64,000 bases of DNA from an uncultured Prevotellaceae bacterium (GCA_900319385.1 ONOG01000007.1:1-64000); one strand, 5' to 3'. Shown: positions 18,196 to 27,299, counted from the first letter of the stretch. Notes: a model not told the origin generated them from the letters alone. Made by a program: numbers and translations.

Positions 18196-19695
18196 ATGAA
18201 CTGGAAACTTGTCATACGCATCATCGGTGTCCTGCTGTCCATCGAGGCAGGGCTGATGGCGGTGTGCATGGTGCTGGGCTATTTCTACGGCGAGAGCATC
18301 TACCCCTTCGTCTGTCCCACGCTGGCAGCCTGTGCCGTGAGCATGCTGTTCGGCTTCATCAGCCGCGGAGCCTCAGCCACGATGGGACGTAAGGAGGGCT
18401 ATCTCGTCGTTTCGCTTTCGTGGATTGCCTTCTCGTTCGTCGGCATGTTCCCCTTCCTGCTCAGCGGCGCCCTGCCCGACGTTGCCAGTGCCTTCTTCGA
18501 AACCATGTCGGGCTTCACATCGACGGGTGCCACCGTCATCGACGACTGCGACGCACAGCCGCACAGCATCCTCATGTGGCGCAGCCTGTCGCAGTGGATC
18601 GGCGGTATCGGCATCATCTTTTTCACCATCGCCATCCTGCCGGCCTTCGGTGTGGGCGAGGTGAAGCTCTTTGCCGCCGAAGCTACGGGACCGATGCACA
18701 ACAAGGTGCACCCTCGCATTTCGGTCACGGCGAAGTGGATCGGCACCGTCTATCTCCTGCTCACAGCCCTCTGCATCGCCTCGTTGCTCGTGTGCGGCAT
18801 GAATCCCTTCGACGCTGTCAACTACTCGTTCGTCACCACCGCCACGGGTGGCTTCGGCACCCACAGCGCCATGCTGCACGAGGCGTTCAACTCGCCCGCC
18901 ATCGAGTATGTCCTGTCGTTCTTCATGTTCATCTCGGGTGTCAACTACACCCTCATCTACTACACCATCCTGCGCGGCCACATCCGCCGTTTCTTCCACG
19001 ATGCAGAGTTGCGCTGCTTCATCGCCATCTTCGTGAGCGTGACGCTGGTGTGCACTGCCTCGCTCGTCTATCAGCGTGTTGACTGGTCACAATGGTCGCT
19101 GGCCAACGGCCAATGGTCCGTCCTCGAGCTCTGTTTCCGCGAAAGCCTGTTCACCGTCCTTTCGCTGCAGACCACCACGGGGCTGGCTACCTGCGACTAT
19201 ACCACCTGGCCCATCACGCTCATGCCGCCCCTGCTCTTCGTCATGTTCGCAGGAGCCTGCTCGGGTTCGACCAGCGGTGGATTCAAGTGCGTGCGCTGGT
19301 CCATCATCTTCCGCCTTGTTCGCAGCGAACTGCAGCGCATTCTCCATCCCCGCGCCGTGCTGCCTGTGAAGATGAACGGGCAGGTCATCTCGCCGCAAAT
19401 CATCCACACCCTCTTCGCCTTCGTCGCCCTGTTCACCGGCAGTCTGTTCCTCGGCGCCTTCCTCCTGGCCCTCTTCGGCGTGTCGCCCGAGGTGTTCGAC
19501 TACGAGGATGCGCTCGGACTGGCCATGGCGTCGCTTTCGAACGTCGGTCCAGGCATGGGCTACTACGGCCCTGCCCACTCGTGGGCCATCCTCAGCCCCG
19601 TGGCCAAGTGGACTTGCTCGGCGCTCATGCTCATCGGCCGTCTCGAGATTTTCCCCGTCCTCGTGCTCTTCACCCGCAGTTTCTGGAAACGATAG
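18196..19695 (+). CDS. trkH: Trk potassium transporter membrane subunit TrkH
   Basis: 499 aa, strongly hydrophobic, with the four M1-P-M2 repeats of the TrkH/KtrB family. Pore-loop segments are visible, e.g. TMSGFTSTGATV, TATGGFGTH, TTTGLATCDY and SLSNVGPGMGYY. It carries K+ across the inner membrane under TrkA control. Last gene of dxs-trkA-trkH; a strong terminator follows at 19721. Confidence 0.96.
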   Translation: MNWKLVIRIIGVLLSIEAGLMAVCMVLGYFYGESIYPFVCPTLAACAVSMLFGFISRGASATMGRKEGYLVVSLSWIAFSFVGMFPFLLSGALPDVASAFFETMSGFTSTGATVIDDCDAQPHSILMWRSLSQWIGGIGIIFFTIAILPAFGVGEVKLFAAEATGPMHNKVHPRISVTAKWIGTVYLLLTALCIASLLVCGMNPFDAVNYSFVTTATGGFGTHSAMLHEAFNSPAIEYVLSFFMFISGVNYTLIYYTILRGHIRRFFHDAELRCFIAIFVSVTLVCTASLVYQRVDWSQWSLANGQWSVLELCFRESLFTVLSLQTTTGLATCDYTTWPITLMPPLLFVMFAGACSGSTSGGFKCVRWSIIFRLVRSELQRILHPRAVLPVKMNGQVISPQIIHTLFAFVALFTGSLFLGAFLLALFGVSPEVFDYEDALGLAMASLSNVGPGMGYYGPAHSWAILSPVAKWTCSALMLIGRLEIFPVLVLFTRSFWKR

Positions 19696-19720
19696 CTGCG
19701 CACGGCCGGTCATGCCATCG

Positions 19721-19763
19721 CCCCCGAAGTGTTAAAAAAGCAAGATTTTTAACAGTTCGGGGG
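19721..19763 (+). terminator. Intrinsic terminator after trkH
   Basis: CCCCCGAA.TGTTAAAAA pairs with TTTTTAACA.TTCGGGGG around a 7-nt loop (one mismatch), followed by CTGTTTTTT. Confidence 0.9.
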
Positions 19764-19800
19764 CTGTTTTTTGTGGGAGAATTTTCGATGAAATAGCATT

Positions 19801-19934
19801 TTTTTCAGCACACAGAAATCACAGAAATACACAGAAAGCATTTCTATATGCCTTATCCGCGGGGTGAATCCGCCGATGAATTGTGCCATCATCCCGATTT
19901 CTGTGTATTTCTGTGATTTCTGTGTGCTAAAAAA
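19801..19934. repeat. MITE-like inverted repeat with CACAGAAAT arms
   Basis: A perfect 31-bp inverted repeat (19807-19837 and 19898-19928), built of CACAGAAAT-type 9-10 bp units, encloses a 60-bp centre; outside it T and A runs extend the pairing. No ORF. It could be a non-autonomous repeat or a bidirectional terminator. The rest of the 19764-20158 gap holds only a 13-bp stem hairpin at 20098-20132 (GCAGAGATAGTTG arms). Confidence 0.75.
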
Positions 19935-20158
19935 TACCCTTTCAGCGTGCGTAATCCGCCGTCTGGCTGTCGGCAGTCCGCCGACGGCCGAGATTTTGAG
20001 TGCAGAGGGGCGAAAAACGCTGTGCCAAAATCCTGCCGTTTTTCCGAGCACATGGGTGCTTCGTTCCCTCTACGCGATTCTCAGACGCTAAACACAAGCA
20101 GAGATAGTTGTCAAAACTGCAACTATCTCTGCCGAAATCAGGGAAAATGTTAAAAGCA

Positions 20159-20186
20159 GTCGGAGCACGGACGTCCGTGTTCCGAC
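20159..20186 (-). terminator. Probable terminator of the LamG/ricin glycosidase gene
   Basis: Minus strand: near-perfect palindrome GTCGGA.CACGGACGTCCGTG.TCCGAC followed by TGCTTTTAAC, just after the stop at 20199. Confidence 0.6.
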
Positions 20187-20198
20187 TCGGTTCAAAGT

Positions 20199-22934
20199 CT
20201 ATCGCACCTGCTTGCGGGTCGTGACGCTGCCGTCGGCATGGTGCTCCTTCACCACGCTGATGCCGTGCACAGGTGTGTGCTGACGGCGGCCGTCGAGGCT
20301 GAAGTAGTCGCGGCGCACGACGGGCGATGTCGTAGGCTGGGTCGCGGGCGAGCTGATAGCGGTGTAGAGCGGGTCGTAGAGCACGGCGACCTCATCGGCC
20401 GACAGCGCGTAGTTATACACGCGGAAGTCGTCCATGTAGCCGTAGTAGCCAGGAGCGATGGGGTCCTGACTACGGCCGATGTAGCAGAGGCCCGGGTTGA
20501 GGTCGGCTGGGCGCAGGGTGATGTCCTCGGTCGAGGCGATTTCTTCACCGTTGAGGTACATCTTGACCTCGGTGGCGGACATCGTGACGACGAGGTGACG
20601 CCACGACGCCTTATTCATGGCGGAGGGGCTGCAGAGGGTCTGCACCTCGTCGCCGTTGCGGAGCACGAGTGCAATCTTGCCGTCGGGGTTTTCGGGCGTG
20701 AGATAGACGCACTGGTCGGTGCCGTTGCCGAAGTCGAATATGTGCTGCTCCTTCGTGCCGCCACGCCAGCGCAGCCATACGGCTACGGTCATCTCGCGTT
20801 GGTTGCCCACGGCGTAGGGGATGGCGATGTATTCGCGGCCGCTCGAATTGAGGTTGAGCGACGACGTGCCCTCCTTGGTGACGGATGAGAGCGTGCCGTA
20901 CTTGAAGTCGGTGGGACCTACGCCGTCGTACTGGTTGGCAGTGCTGTCGGCCACCGACTTGTCGAAGGCGTAACGGGCAATGAGGCCGCGCTCGGGTGCC
21001 ACATCGACAACGACCGGTTCGCTGGCTTCGGAGCGGTTTCCGGTCCGATCGACGGCACGGATCTTGTAGGCGTAAGTCTTGCCAGGCAGACACATATTGT
21101 CGAGCAGACGGGTTTCGGAGGTCGAGTTGCAGAGGGTTTGCCATTCGACCTCACTGTCGTCGTCCTTCACTTCGCGGCGCAGCACGATGTAGGAGGCGAT
21201 GTCGGCGTCGGCGTTCGGCGTCCATTCGAGCAGCATACTGGCACCGTGTGGCGTCGCGCTCAGCCCTGTGGGGGCGGCCGGTGCCTCGGCCTCGAGCTTG
21301 GCATCGGTGGGGATGAGCCGCCAACGGAAGTTGTCGTTCTCGCTGTTCAGAGCGCGCTGCACGACGGCGGTGCCATCACGCGTGTTATCTACGCACAGAT
21401 ACAGGCCGGAGAAGCGCGACTGGATGTAGTAGTCGCCGTTGCCGGCATAGGAGAAGTACCATTGCTCGATCTCGCCCTTGCCACCAGGGTAGGCGCAGAT
21501 GGTTCCGCCATTGTTGAGGTTGGAGTTATAGACATCGAGCAGACGGCTGCCCTGCTGGTTGGTGACGAAATGTCCGCTAAAGTCGCCGCCCACACGGTCG
21601 GGCACGGGTTCGACCGTCCAAAATTCGTCACGTCGGCTGTTGTGGCGTCGGGTCTGCAGGATGGAGGCTCCGTTGTTGGTGTTGCCACCCGTGGACATGA
21701 GCAGACGCGAACCGACGTTCATAATGATGTAGTCGCCCGTGGCGATGGGGCCGAGCGGCACGTCGTCGCCCGAGGTGATGCGGATGAGGCGTTCGGCATT
21801 GGTCTGTCCGATCTGGTAGCCCGTACCGCCAGGCACCTGCATACCATAGGCGCGCACGGGGCCGTAGCCGTCGAAGAAGACGTCCTTGCCACGGCTGACG
21901 ATTTCGAAGTCGGTGGTGTTGGCCTGGCGTTCGCTCGAACCGAGGAAGGCATCGACCTCGCCGTTGGGCAGACGATAGACGGCACCGGCAGTCCACTTCG
22001 TGCGGTTCTCGCCGTAGCCCAGCCGCTGTCCGCCACTGGTGGCCTTGCAGTAGCGGCCACGCATGACGCCGTCGAATCCCCACCAGATGCCATTCTGCAA
22101 GCCGTATTCCACGGCGACGAAAGCTTCCATCACGTTGTGCAGCTCGTCGGCCGTAGCAATCTTGCCGTCGGCGCGGACCGTCTCGAAGAACCGAGCGTAG
22201 TTGTCGAACGAGCCTGCCAGCTGGTGGGTGTTGCCCTCATCGACATAGGGCTTCATGTAGTTGTACCATTCGAGGGCAGGGTCGGTGTTGAGCGTGTTGC
22301 CAGCCGAGATACGGATGTCGTCGAAGAAGGGGTCGGCACGCAGCAGCTTGACCACTTCGAGAAAGTGCTGCTTCGTGCCCTGGCCGTTGAGGGTGAAGTC
22401 AGGCTCGTTCATCGGTGCGATGGCCTCGATGGTCATGCCCTGAGCCTGTGCCGCCACGACGGTGGCCTTGATAACGTTGTACCAGTTTTTCGGCTTGCCA
22501 TAGTAGTACAGGGCGAGCTTGTCGGGGTCGTAGGGGTCGCTGTTGAGCAGGACGGTGGTGACGCCGGTGCGCTTCATGTTGTTGATGCGGCTGTTCAGTG
22601 CCCGCTGCTGTGCCGTCGACAGCTTCAGGTCGTCGCCCACCGAGTCGGTCGGTTGGAACGAGAGACGGCCGTAGCCGAGGTTCTCCGCACCGATGTGGTA
22701 AACGCCGCGGCGCACGTTGTTGCCGTCGTTCCAAGCTGTGTCCATGCCCCAGCGCACACGGTAGGGCGTGCCAGGGTCGTCGAAACCGAAGCTGACTTGG
22801 GTGGCTGCTCCGACAGGTGCCACAAGCCACTGACTCGCGTGCGGCAGACGCTCTGCCACCTCCTGAGCCTCCGAACTTTGCGCTGCCAGCATCAGCATGG
22901 CACCCGCAGCAAATAGAAACTGTTTTGCTTTCAT
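20199..22934 (-). CDS. Secreted glycoside hydrolase-like protein with ricin, FN3 and LamG domains
   Basis: 911 aa from the ATG at 22934, where a signal peptide starts (MKAKQFLFAAGAMLMLAAQ); the ATG at 23027 would put 31 odd residues before it. Residues about 30-400 look like a clan GH-A (GH30-like) barrel with MNEPD carrying a likely acid/base Glu, plus a small beta domain. Residues about 405-545 form a ricin-type trefoil, followed by an FN3 domain (APTGLSATPHGASMLLEW) and a LamG/concanavalin domain (AYAFDKS-type start, MDDFRVYNYALS end). The short tail (FSLDGRRQ..PVHGISVVK) resembles the terminal motif of other secreted proteins here. Likely an extracellular glycanase; the family assignment is tentative. 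Confidence 0.75.
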   Translation of the reverse strand: MKAKQFLFAAGAMLMLAAQSSEAQEVAERLPHASQWLVAPVGAATQVSFGFDDPGTPYRVRWGMDTAWNDGNNVRRGVYHIGAENLGYGRLSFQPTDSVGDDLKLSTAQQRALNSRINNMKRTGVTTVLLNSDPYDPDKLALYYYGKPKNWYNVIKATVVAAQAQGMTIEAIAPMNEPDFTLNGQGTKQHFLEVVKLLRADPFFDDIRISAGNTLNTDPALEWYNYMKPYVDEGNTHQLAGSFDNYARFFETVRADGKIATADELHNVMEAFVAVEYGLQNGIWWGFDGVMRGRYCKATSGGQRLGYGENRTKWTAGAVYRLPNGEVDAFLGSSERQANTTDFEIVSRGKDVFFDGYGPVRAYGMQVPGGTGYQIGQTNAERLIRITSGDDVPLGPIATGDYIIMNVGSRLLMSTGGNTNNGASILQTRRHNSRRDEFWTVEPVPDRVGGDFSGHFVTNQQGSRLLDVYNSNLNNGGTICAYPGGKGEIEQWYFSYAGNGDYYIQSRFSGLYLCVDNTRDGTAVVQRALNSENDNFRWRLIPTDAKLEAEAPAAPTGLSATPHGASMLLEWTPNADADIASYIVLRREVKDDDSEVEWQTLCNSTSETRLLDNMCLPGKTYAYKIRAVDRTGNRSEASEPVVVDVAPERGLIARYAFDKSVADSTANQYDGVGPTDFKYGTLSSVTKEGTSSLNLNSSGREYIAIPYAVGNQREMTVAVWLRWRGGTKEQHIFDFGNGTDQCVYLTPENPDGKIALVLRNGDEVQTLCSPSAMNKASWRHLVVTMSATEVKMYLNGEEIASTEDITLRPADLNPGLCYIGRSQDPIAPGYYGYMDDFRVYNYALSADEVAVLYDPLYTAISSPATQPTTSPVVRRDYFSLDGRRQHTPVHGISVVKEHHADGSVTTRKQVR

Positions 22935-23099
22935 TTCGATGTTGTTAGTATTGTCGTTAAGTATGAAACGTTTGTTTATGAAAACAGTATCGCATGCAAA
23001 GTAAACAAAAATAGTTGGTTTCAGCAAAAAGACGCACCGTTTTTCTTATGGAAACACACTTTTTCGTCACTTTGTGCGCACATCTGCCATTATTTTTTT

Positions 23100-23108
23100 T
23101 AACTTTGC
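23100..23108 (+). promoter_or_regulatory. -7 box of the AAA-CYTH gene
   Basis: TAACTTTGC, 24 bp ahead of the ATG at 23132. It excludes the upstream in-frame ATG at 23015. Confidence 0.75.
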
Positions 23109-23131
23109 AACAGAAATCAAGTTTCCCCCAC

Positions 23132-24229
23132 ATGGACCACATCACCAAAATCGTGCTCACGGGCGGACCGTGCGCCGGAAAGACCACCGCACTCGTGCGC
23201 ATCATCGAACACTTCTCAAGCCACGGCTTCAAGGTGTTCACCATCCCCGAGGTGCCCACGCTCTTCACACAGGCCGGCATGAACTACCTGACGAAGAACC
23301 CAGGCTTCTTCTACGAGGGCGAGAAGGCTACACTCGAAATCCAGCTCGCACTGGAAGACAAATTCCAGCGCATGGCCCAGGAGTGTGAGCAGCCCTGCCT
23401 CATCGTCTGCGACCGCGGCGCCATGGACATCTCGGCCTACGTGTCGAGCAAAACCTGGAACGAACTGACCCGCGCCGTCGGCACCTCGACCCCCGAACTG
23501 CGCGAACGCTACGACGCTGTGCTCCACCTCGTGTCGGCAGCTGACGGTGCCGAGCAATACTACACCACGGCCAACAACGCCCAACGCTACGAGCAGATGG
23601 ACGAAGAGGGCCTGCGCATTGCACGCAGCCTGGACAAAAAGGTGATTCGTGCATGGACCGGACACCCCCACCTGCGAGTCATCAACAACCACGACGACTT
23701 CGACGCCAAGATGAACCGCGTCGTGAAGGAAATCTCCAACGTGCTCGGACTGCCCCAGCCCATCGTCGAAGAACGAAAATACATCGTCGAACTCACCGGC
23801 CCGCTGCCCGAAGACAGCATCCTCAGCGAAATCACACAGACCTACCTGCAGGCCGAGCCTGGCACCGAAGTGCGACTGCGCAAACGTGGATGGGACCAGA
23901 AACAGGTCTATGTCCACACCACGAAAAAGAAGATATCGGACAGCGAAGAACTCGTGACCGAACGCCAGATCAACAACAGCCTCTACGAGATGATGCTCAA
24001 CCTGGCCGACCCCACCCGCCACACCATCCAGAAACAACGCAACAGCTTCATCTGGAAAGGACAATACTTCGAAGTCGATACCTACCAGGGACGCCTCGAC
24101 GGACTCGTCATCCTCGAAACCAAAGGCATCGTCGAGGGAGAACCCGTCAAGTTCCCGCCCTTCCTCAATGTCATCAAGGACATTACTGGCAGCGAGGAAT
24201 ACTATAACTATAATTTGGCGAAGAAATAA
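23132..24229 (+). CDS. AAA_28 ATPase/CYTH-domain protein
   Basis: 365 aa. The N-terminal half is a P-loop kinase-like domain with Walker A GGPCAGKTTAL and a Walker B-like LIVCDRGAMD; the C-terminal half (from about residue 215, KYIVELTGPLP...) looks like a CYTH beta-barrel with alternating charged strands (EVRLRKRG, EVDTYQGRLDGLVILE). The same pairing occurs in the Ttd14-like family, whose fly member binds GTP and phosphoinositides; the bacterial substrate is unknown. A nucleotide- or polyphosphate-related role is inferred. The start is set by the promoter at 23100. Confidence 0.8.
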   Translation: MDHITKIVLTGGPCAGKTTALVRIIEHFSSHGFKVFTIPEVPTLFTQAGMNYLTKNPGFFYEGEKATLEIQLALEDKFQRMAQECEQPCLIVCDRGAMDISAYVSSKTWNELTRAVGTSTPELRERYDAVLHLVSAADGAEQYYTTANNAQRYEQMDEEGLRIARSLDKKVIRAWTGHPHLRVINNHDDFDAKMNRVVKEISNVLGLPQPIVEERKYIVELTGPLPEDSILSEITQTYLQAEPGTEVRLRKRGWDQKQVYVHTTKKKISDSEELVTERQINNSLYEMMLNLADPTRHTIQKQRNSFIWKGQYFEVDTYQGRLDGLVILETKGIVEGEPVKFPPFLNVIKDITGSEEYYNYNLAKK

Positions 24230-24233
24230 AATT

Positions 24234-24396
24234 AAAAGCCTCCCCTCTGCCCCCTCCGAAGGAGGGGGAGAAGGGTTGTGCAAAAAAACACCGCCCTGCA
24301 ATAGACTACCGCTTGAAGCGAAAGAATATTGCAGGGCGATGCTATATGTGCTCAGCTCTCCCCCTCCTTCGGAGGGGGCTGGGGGGGGAGGCTTTT
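24234..24396. repeat. Inverted pair of GC-rich 'CCCCTCCGAAGGAGGGG' palindromes
   Basis: The left arm (24234-24270) and right arm (24358-24396) are near-identical when reverse-complemented, and each contains its own CCCCCTCC-GGAGGGGG palindrome. Between them is a further hairpin (CGCCCTGCAATA...TATTGCAGGGCG, about 24291-24342). It fills the gap between the convergent AAA-CYTH and SDR genes and probably ends transcription both ways. Related palindromes lie at 25232-25262, 38545-38640 and 50827-50872. Confidence 0.8.
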
Positions 24397-25213
24397 ACAC
24401 CCCGCTAAAGCTGCTGAATCCGCCATCCACAGGTATCACCGTGCCCGTGACGAACGAGGCGGCTTCGCTGCACAGATAACCCACCAGCCCATTCAGTTCG
24501 CTGATGTGTCCGAAGCGGCGCATCGGCGTCTTGGCCAGCACCTTATGGCTGCGCTCGGTGAGCGAACCGTCGGGGTTGAGCAGGGCACTGCGGTTCTGCT
24601 CCCCGATGAAGAAACCTGGGGCGATGGCGTTCACACGAATCTTCGGACTGTACTTGATCGCCATTTCCTGCGCCAACCATTTCGTCAGCGCGTTCACACC
24701 TTCCTTCGCGATACCGTAGCCCATCACACGGGTCAGCGCGGTGTTGGCAGCCATCGACGAAATATTGATGATGGACCCGCTCTTCTGCTCCGCCATCAAC
24801 TGTCCAAACACCAGACAGGGATAAATCGTGCCGTAGAGGTTGAGGTCGATCACTGCACGCAGGTCCTCGTCCAACAAGTCGAACACATTCTGGTCGTCCA
24901 TCACCGTGGCACCCTTCACGTTGCCACCGGCACAGTTGACCAGAATATCGACCCGTCCGAACGCCGCAAGGATACGGTCGCGCGTCTCGACGAGTTCGGC
25001 ACGGTTCAGCACGTCGCACACATAGCCCAACACTTCGGATTCGCCAGCCTCGGCAGCAGGCGCCAGCTGCTGGAGCGCCGCCTGCACCTTCTCGTCGTGA
25101 CGACCGATGATAGCCACATTCGCTCCTGCACGGAGCAGACCCGCAGCCACATTGCTGCCGAGTACACCGCTGCCGCCTGTCACGACAGCCACTTGACCAG
25201 GAAGATACTTCAT
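24395..25213 (-). CDS. SDR-family oxidoreductase, probable D-mannonate oxidoreductase
   Basis: 272 aa. Short-chain dehydrogenase with the NAD(P)-binding TGGSGVLGSN near residue 12, NCAGGN, an active-site Ser (SSMAAN) and YGIAK with Tyr and Lys. The C-terminus GTVIPVDGGFSSFSG is typical. It follows uxuA on the same strand. In Bacteroidetes an SDR next to uxuA commonly replaces classical UxuB, interconverting fructuronate and mannonate, and I infer that role from context. Other 2-keto sugar acid substrates remain possible. The stop overlaps the edge of the GC-rich palindrome. Confidence 0.82.
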   Translation of the reverse strand: MKYLPGQVAVVTGGSGVLGSNVAAGLLRAGANVAIIGRHDEKVQAALQQLAPAAEAGESEVLGYVCDVLNRAELVETRDRILAAFGRVDILVNCAGGNVKGATVMDDQNVFDLLDEDLRAVIDLNLYGTIYPCLVFGQLMAEQKSGSIINISSMAANTALTRVMGYGIAKEGVNALTKWLAQEMAIKYSPKIRVNAIAPGFFIGEQNRSALLNPDGSLTERSHKVLAKTPMRRFGHISELNGLVGYLCSEAASFVTGTVIPVDGGFSSFSGV

Positions 25214-25231
25214 ATTCTAACTATTAATTAT

Positions 25232-25350
25232 TGACCTCCCCCGCCCCCCTCCCAAGGAGGGGAGTTCGGACCGGCAGGCTTTTAATTTTTAATTCTTCAC
25301 TTTTTATTTTTCACTTTTCACTTTTCACTTTTCACTTTTGACTTTTGACC
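25232..25350. repeat. GC-rich palindrome followed by TTTTCACTTTTCAC tandem tract
   Basis: CCTCCCAAGGAGG-type palindrome (25232-25262), then TTTTTAATT and repeated CTTTTCA units up to the uxuA coding end. The tract supplies the last codons and the stop of uxuA (VKSQK). Confidence 0.75.
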
Positions 25351-26498
25351 GCAGCCATCACACCGTCCATCTGTGCCAGGCCCATCATGCGGCCGTGGAA
25401 CGAATAGCCGGCGTTGTAGCCCTTGTCCTCATCGCCCAGCATCGTGCGGCCATGATCGACCCGCATCGGGACGTCGGGATTCAGTTCTTCAAAGATTCGG
25501 CACACCTCGACCAGATGGGCACGCCCCTTCAGGTGGTCGGCCTCGATGAAGTCGCCGTTCGGCAGCACGTCGGTCGAACGCAGATGCACGAAGTGCGTGC
25601 GACGGGCAAAGCGTCGCGCCATTCGCGGCACATCGTTCTGAACGTTGGCCGAGAGCGAACCGCAGCAAAGCGTGAGGCCGTTGTGCCAGTCATCGACGCA
25701 GGACAGCAGCCAGTCGATGTCGGCTTCGTTGCAGACGATGCGCGGAAGTCCGAGCAACGGCATCGGCGGGTCGTCGGGGTGGATGCACAGGCGCATGTCC
25801 CACTCGCGGCACACAGGCATCACCTGCTCCAGAAAATACTGCAGGTTTTCCCGCAGCCTCGCGTGCGTGATACCTTTATATAGGGAGAGCAATTCGCGGA
25901 AACGCTCCAGCGGCTCTGCGTCGTCCTCCGTGATGTTGCCATTCACAAAGCCCTGCGTCTTCACGATGATGGTATCGACGAGGCGGTGCCGCTGCTCGTC
26001 GGTCAGAGTCACGGCCATGCGGCGAGCCTCCGCCATCGTTGCCTCGTCGTAGTCCTGCGCCGCATCCTCGCGCTGCAGGATGAAACAGTCGAACAGCGCA
26101 AACTCAGCACGGCTGAAGTAGAGCGACGTCGAACCGTCAGCCCAGGCGTGGTCCAGCTCCGTCCGCGCCCAGTCGAGCACAGGCATGAAGTTGTAGCACA
26201 CGGTGTGGATGCCGCAGCGGCCGAGGTTCTCCAGGCTCAGCTTGTAGTTCTCAATCAGCAGGTCGCGCTCCTGCCCGCCATACTTAATCGCTTCGCTCAC
26301 GGGCAGGCTCTCGACTACCGACCAGTGCAGCCCGCCCTGCTCGATATAGTTCTTCATTGCCGTGATAGCCTCTACGGTCCACACCTCGCCGTTAGCGACG
26401 TCGTGCAGCGCAGTCACAATGCCTTCGACGCCAATCTGTCGCAGCATCGAGAGCGTAATCGGGTCCTTCGGCCCGAACCATCTCCAAGTCTTTTCCAT
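25332..26498 (-). CDS. uxuA: Mannonate dehydratase
   Basis: 388 aa, family length. It dehydrates D-mannonate to 2-keto-3-deoxygluconate in hexuronate catabolism. Seen: an N-terminal MEKTWRWFGPKDPITL, the metal/substrate segments NFMPVLDWART, CIHPDDPP, CGSLSANVQND and HLRSTD, and the C-terminal HGRTML. TIM-barrel, cytosolic. The last four codons (VKSQK region) come from a dispersed CTTTTCA repeat, so the native end may have been replaced. It lies downstream of the four-helix-bundle gene and upstream of the SDR gene on the same strand. Confidence 0.95.
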   Translation of the reverse strand: MEKTWRWFGPKDPITLSMLRQIGVEGIVTALHDVANGEVWTVEAITAMKNYIEQGGLHWSVVESLPVSEAIKYGGQERDLLIENYKLSLENLGRCGIHTVCYNFMPVLDWARTELDHAWADGSTSLYFSRAEFALFDCFILQREDAAQDYDEATMAEARRMAVTLTDEQRHRLVDTIIVKTQGFVNGNITEDDAEPLERFRELLSLYKGITHARLRENLQYFLEQVMPVCREWDMRLCIHPDDPPMPLLGLPRIVCNEADIDWLLSCVDDWHNGLTLCCGSLSANVQNDVPRMARRFARRTHFVHLRSTDVLPNGDFIEADHLKGRAHLVEVCRIFEELNPDVPMRVDHGRTMLGDEDKGYNAGYSFHGRMMGLAQMDGVMAAVKSQK

Positions 26499-26509
26499 TG
26501 TCTTTAGTT

Positions 26510-26617
26510 ATTTTAGCAGGGCTAGAGGTACTAGCCGTGCTAGCAATTATATCCGTGCTAGCAGTTCTAACAGGGCCAGCAATTCTAACCGTGCTAGCAC
26601 ATCTAGCCGTGCTAGGT
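26510..26617. repeat. 9-bp CTAG array downstream of the four-helix-bundle gene
   Basis: Twelve units of 9 bp, consensus NNNCTAGCM on the + strand (TGCTAGNNN on the - strand), 108 bp in all. The stop codon TAG of the four-helix-bundle gene is the central triplet of the last unit (26609-26617), and reading on in that frame gives further TAG codons 9 nt apart. The uxuA start is 12 bp beyond. Confidence 0.9.
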
Positions 26618-27265
26618 CCTCTCTTTCAGTTTCTTTTCCAGTGCAGCAATCCTTGCTTTCAATTCCGTATTCTCATTCCTGAGTCGCTCCAGTTCAGCCA
26701 TTTCAGCCTGCCGGTAGCCCGTGCGGGCAGCATACATTCGCTCCTTTACTCCACCCACTTTCACAAACTTCTCCTCCAATTGTTGAAGATAGCGTGTTTG
26801 CATCGTGCCCACCATGTGACACAGCGTCAATCCTGTGTTTGCCATCTCCTCGGCCGACCATTGGTCGAAGAACGGTTGATAGTCCTCCACCCTGTTATGC
26901 TCGCGGCAAAACGTCAGCATGGCGTCGTAGCGAGAATGCCCTGCCTTCCATACAGGCAGGCCACGAAGAGAAAGGAAGTCACGGTAGTCCTCCAGCAGTT
27001 CCTTGACACTGCCCCTCGCCGCGTTCAGCAGCGTGATTTCCATTTCCGTCGATGTCACCCCGTCTGTCGCTCCCTCCACGATGTTTTGTTTGCCGGAGCG
27101 TGCCGCCTGAATCATCTGGTCGATGGTGCGGTCGCCGCGATGTAAAAAACGTTCGGTGAAGCGGAAGGTCAAGTGATACAAGGTCACAGCCTTTTGGTAG
27201 AAGTACAAGTTCTCCCAGTTGGACTGCTTGCGCAGGATGTCCGACTCGTAGTCCTTCTTTCTCAT
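26612..27265 (-). CDS. Four helix bundle protein with C-terminal 'suffix' domain
   Basis: 217 aa. Residues about 15-110 match the S23/IVS-like four-helix fold (SNWENLYFYQKAVTLYHLTFRF, then RTIDQMIQAARSGKQNIVEG and a SVKELLEDYRDFL helix); the remainder corresponds to the suffix extension seen in Bacteroidetes members (HSRYDAMLTFCREH...EEMANTGLTLCHM) and ends in a coiled coil (ELERLRNENTELKARIAALEKKLK). Relatives are encoded in rRNA intervening sequences and resemble the Avd accessory of diversity-generating retroelements, but their biochemical role is not settled. Here it stands alone, flanked by two 108-bp CTAG arrays and with no reverse transcriptase in the window. Confidence 0.85.
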   Translation of the reverse strand: MRKKDYESDILRKQSNWENLYFYQKAVTLYHLTFRFTERFLHRGDRTIDQMIQAARSGKQNIVEGATDGVTSTEMEITLLNAARGSVKELLEDYRDFLSLRGLPVWKAGHSRYDAMLTFCREHNRVEDYQPFFDQWSAEEMANTGLTLCHMVGTMQTRYLQQLEEKFVKVGGVKERMYAARTGYRQAEMAELERLRNENTELKARIAALEKKLKERT

Positions 27266-27299
27266 AGTTTTTTGATTGATTTTAGTAAGACGTAGTTTT

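Noticed and set aside
26612..27265. Diversity-generating retroelement (Avd-like protein)
   Set aside because: No reverse transcriptase and no template/variable repeat pair were seen; the FISUMP protein at 33528 has a lectin-like fold but no matching template repeat.
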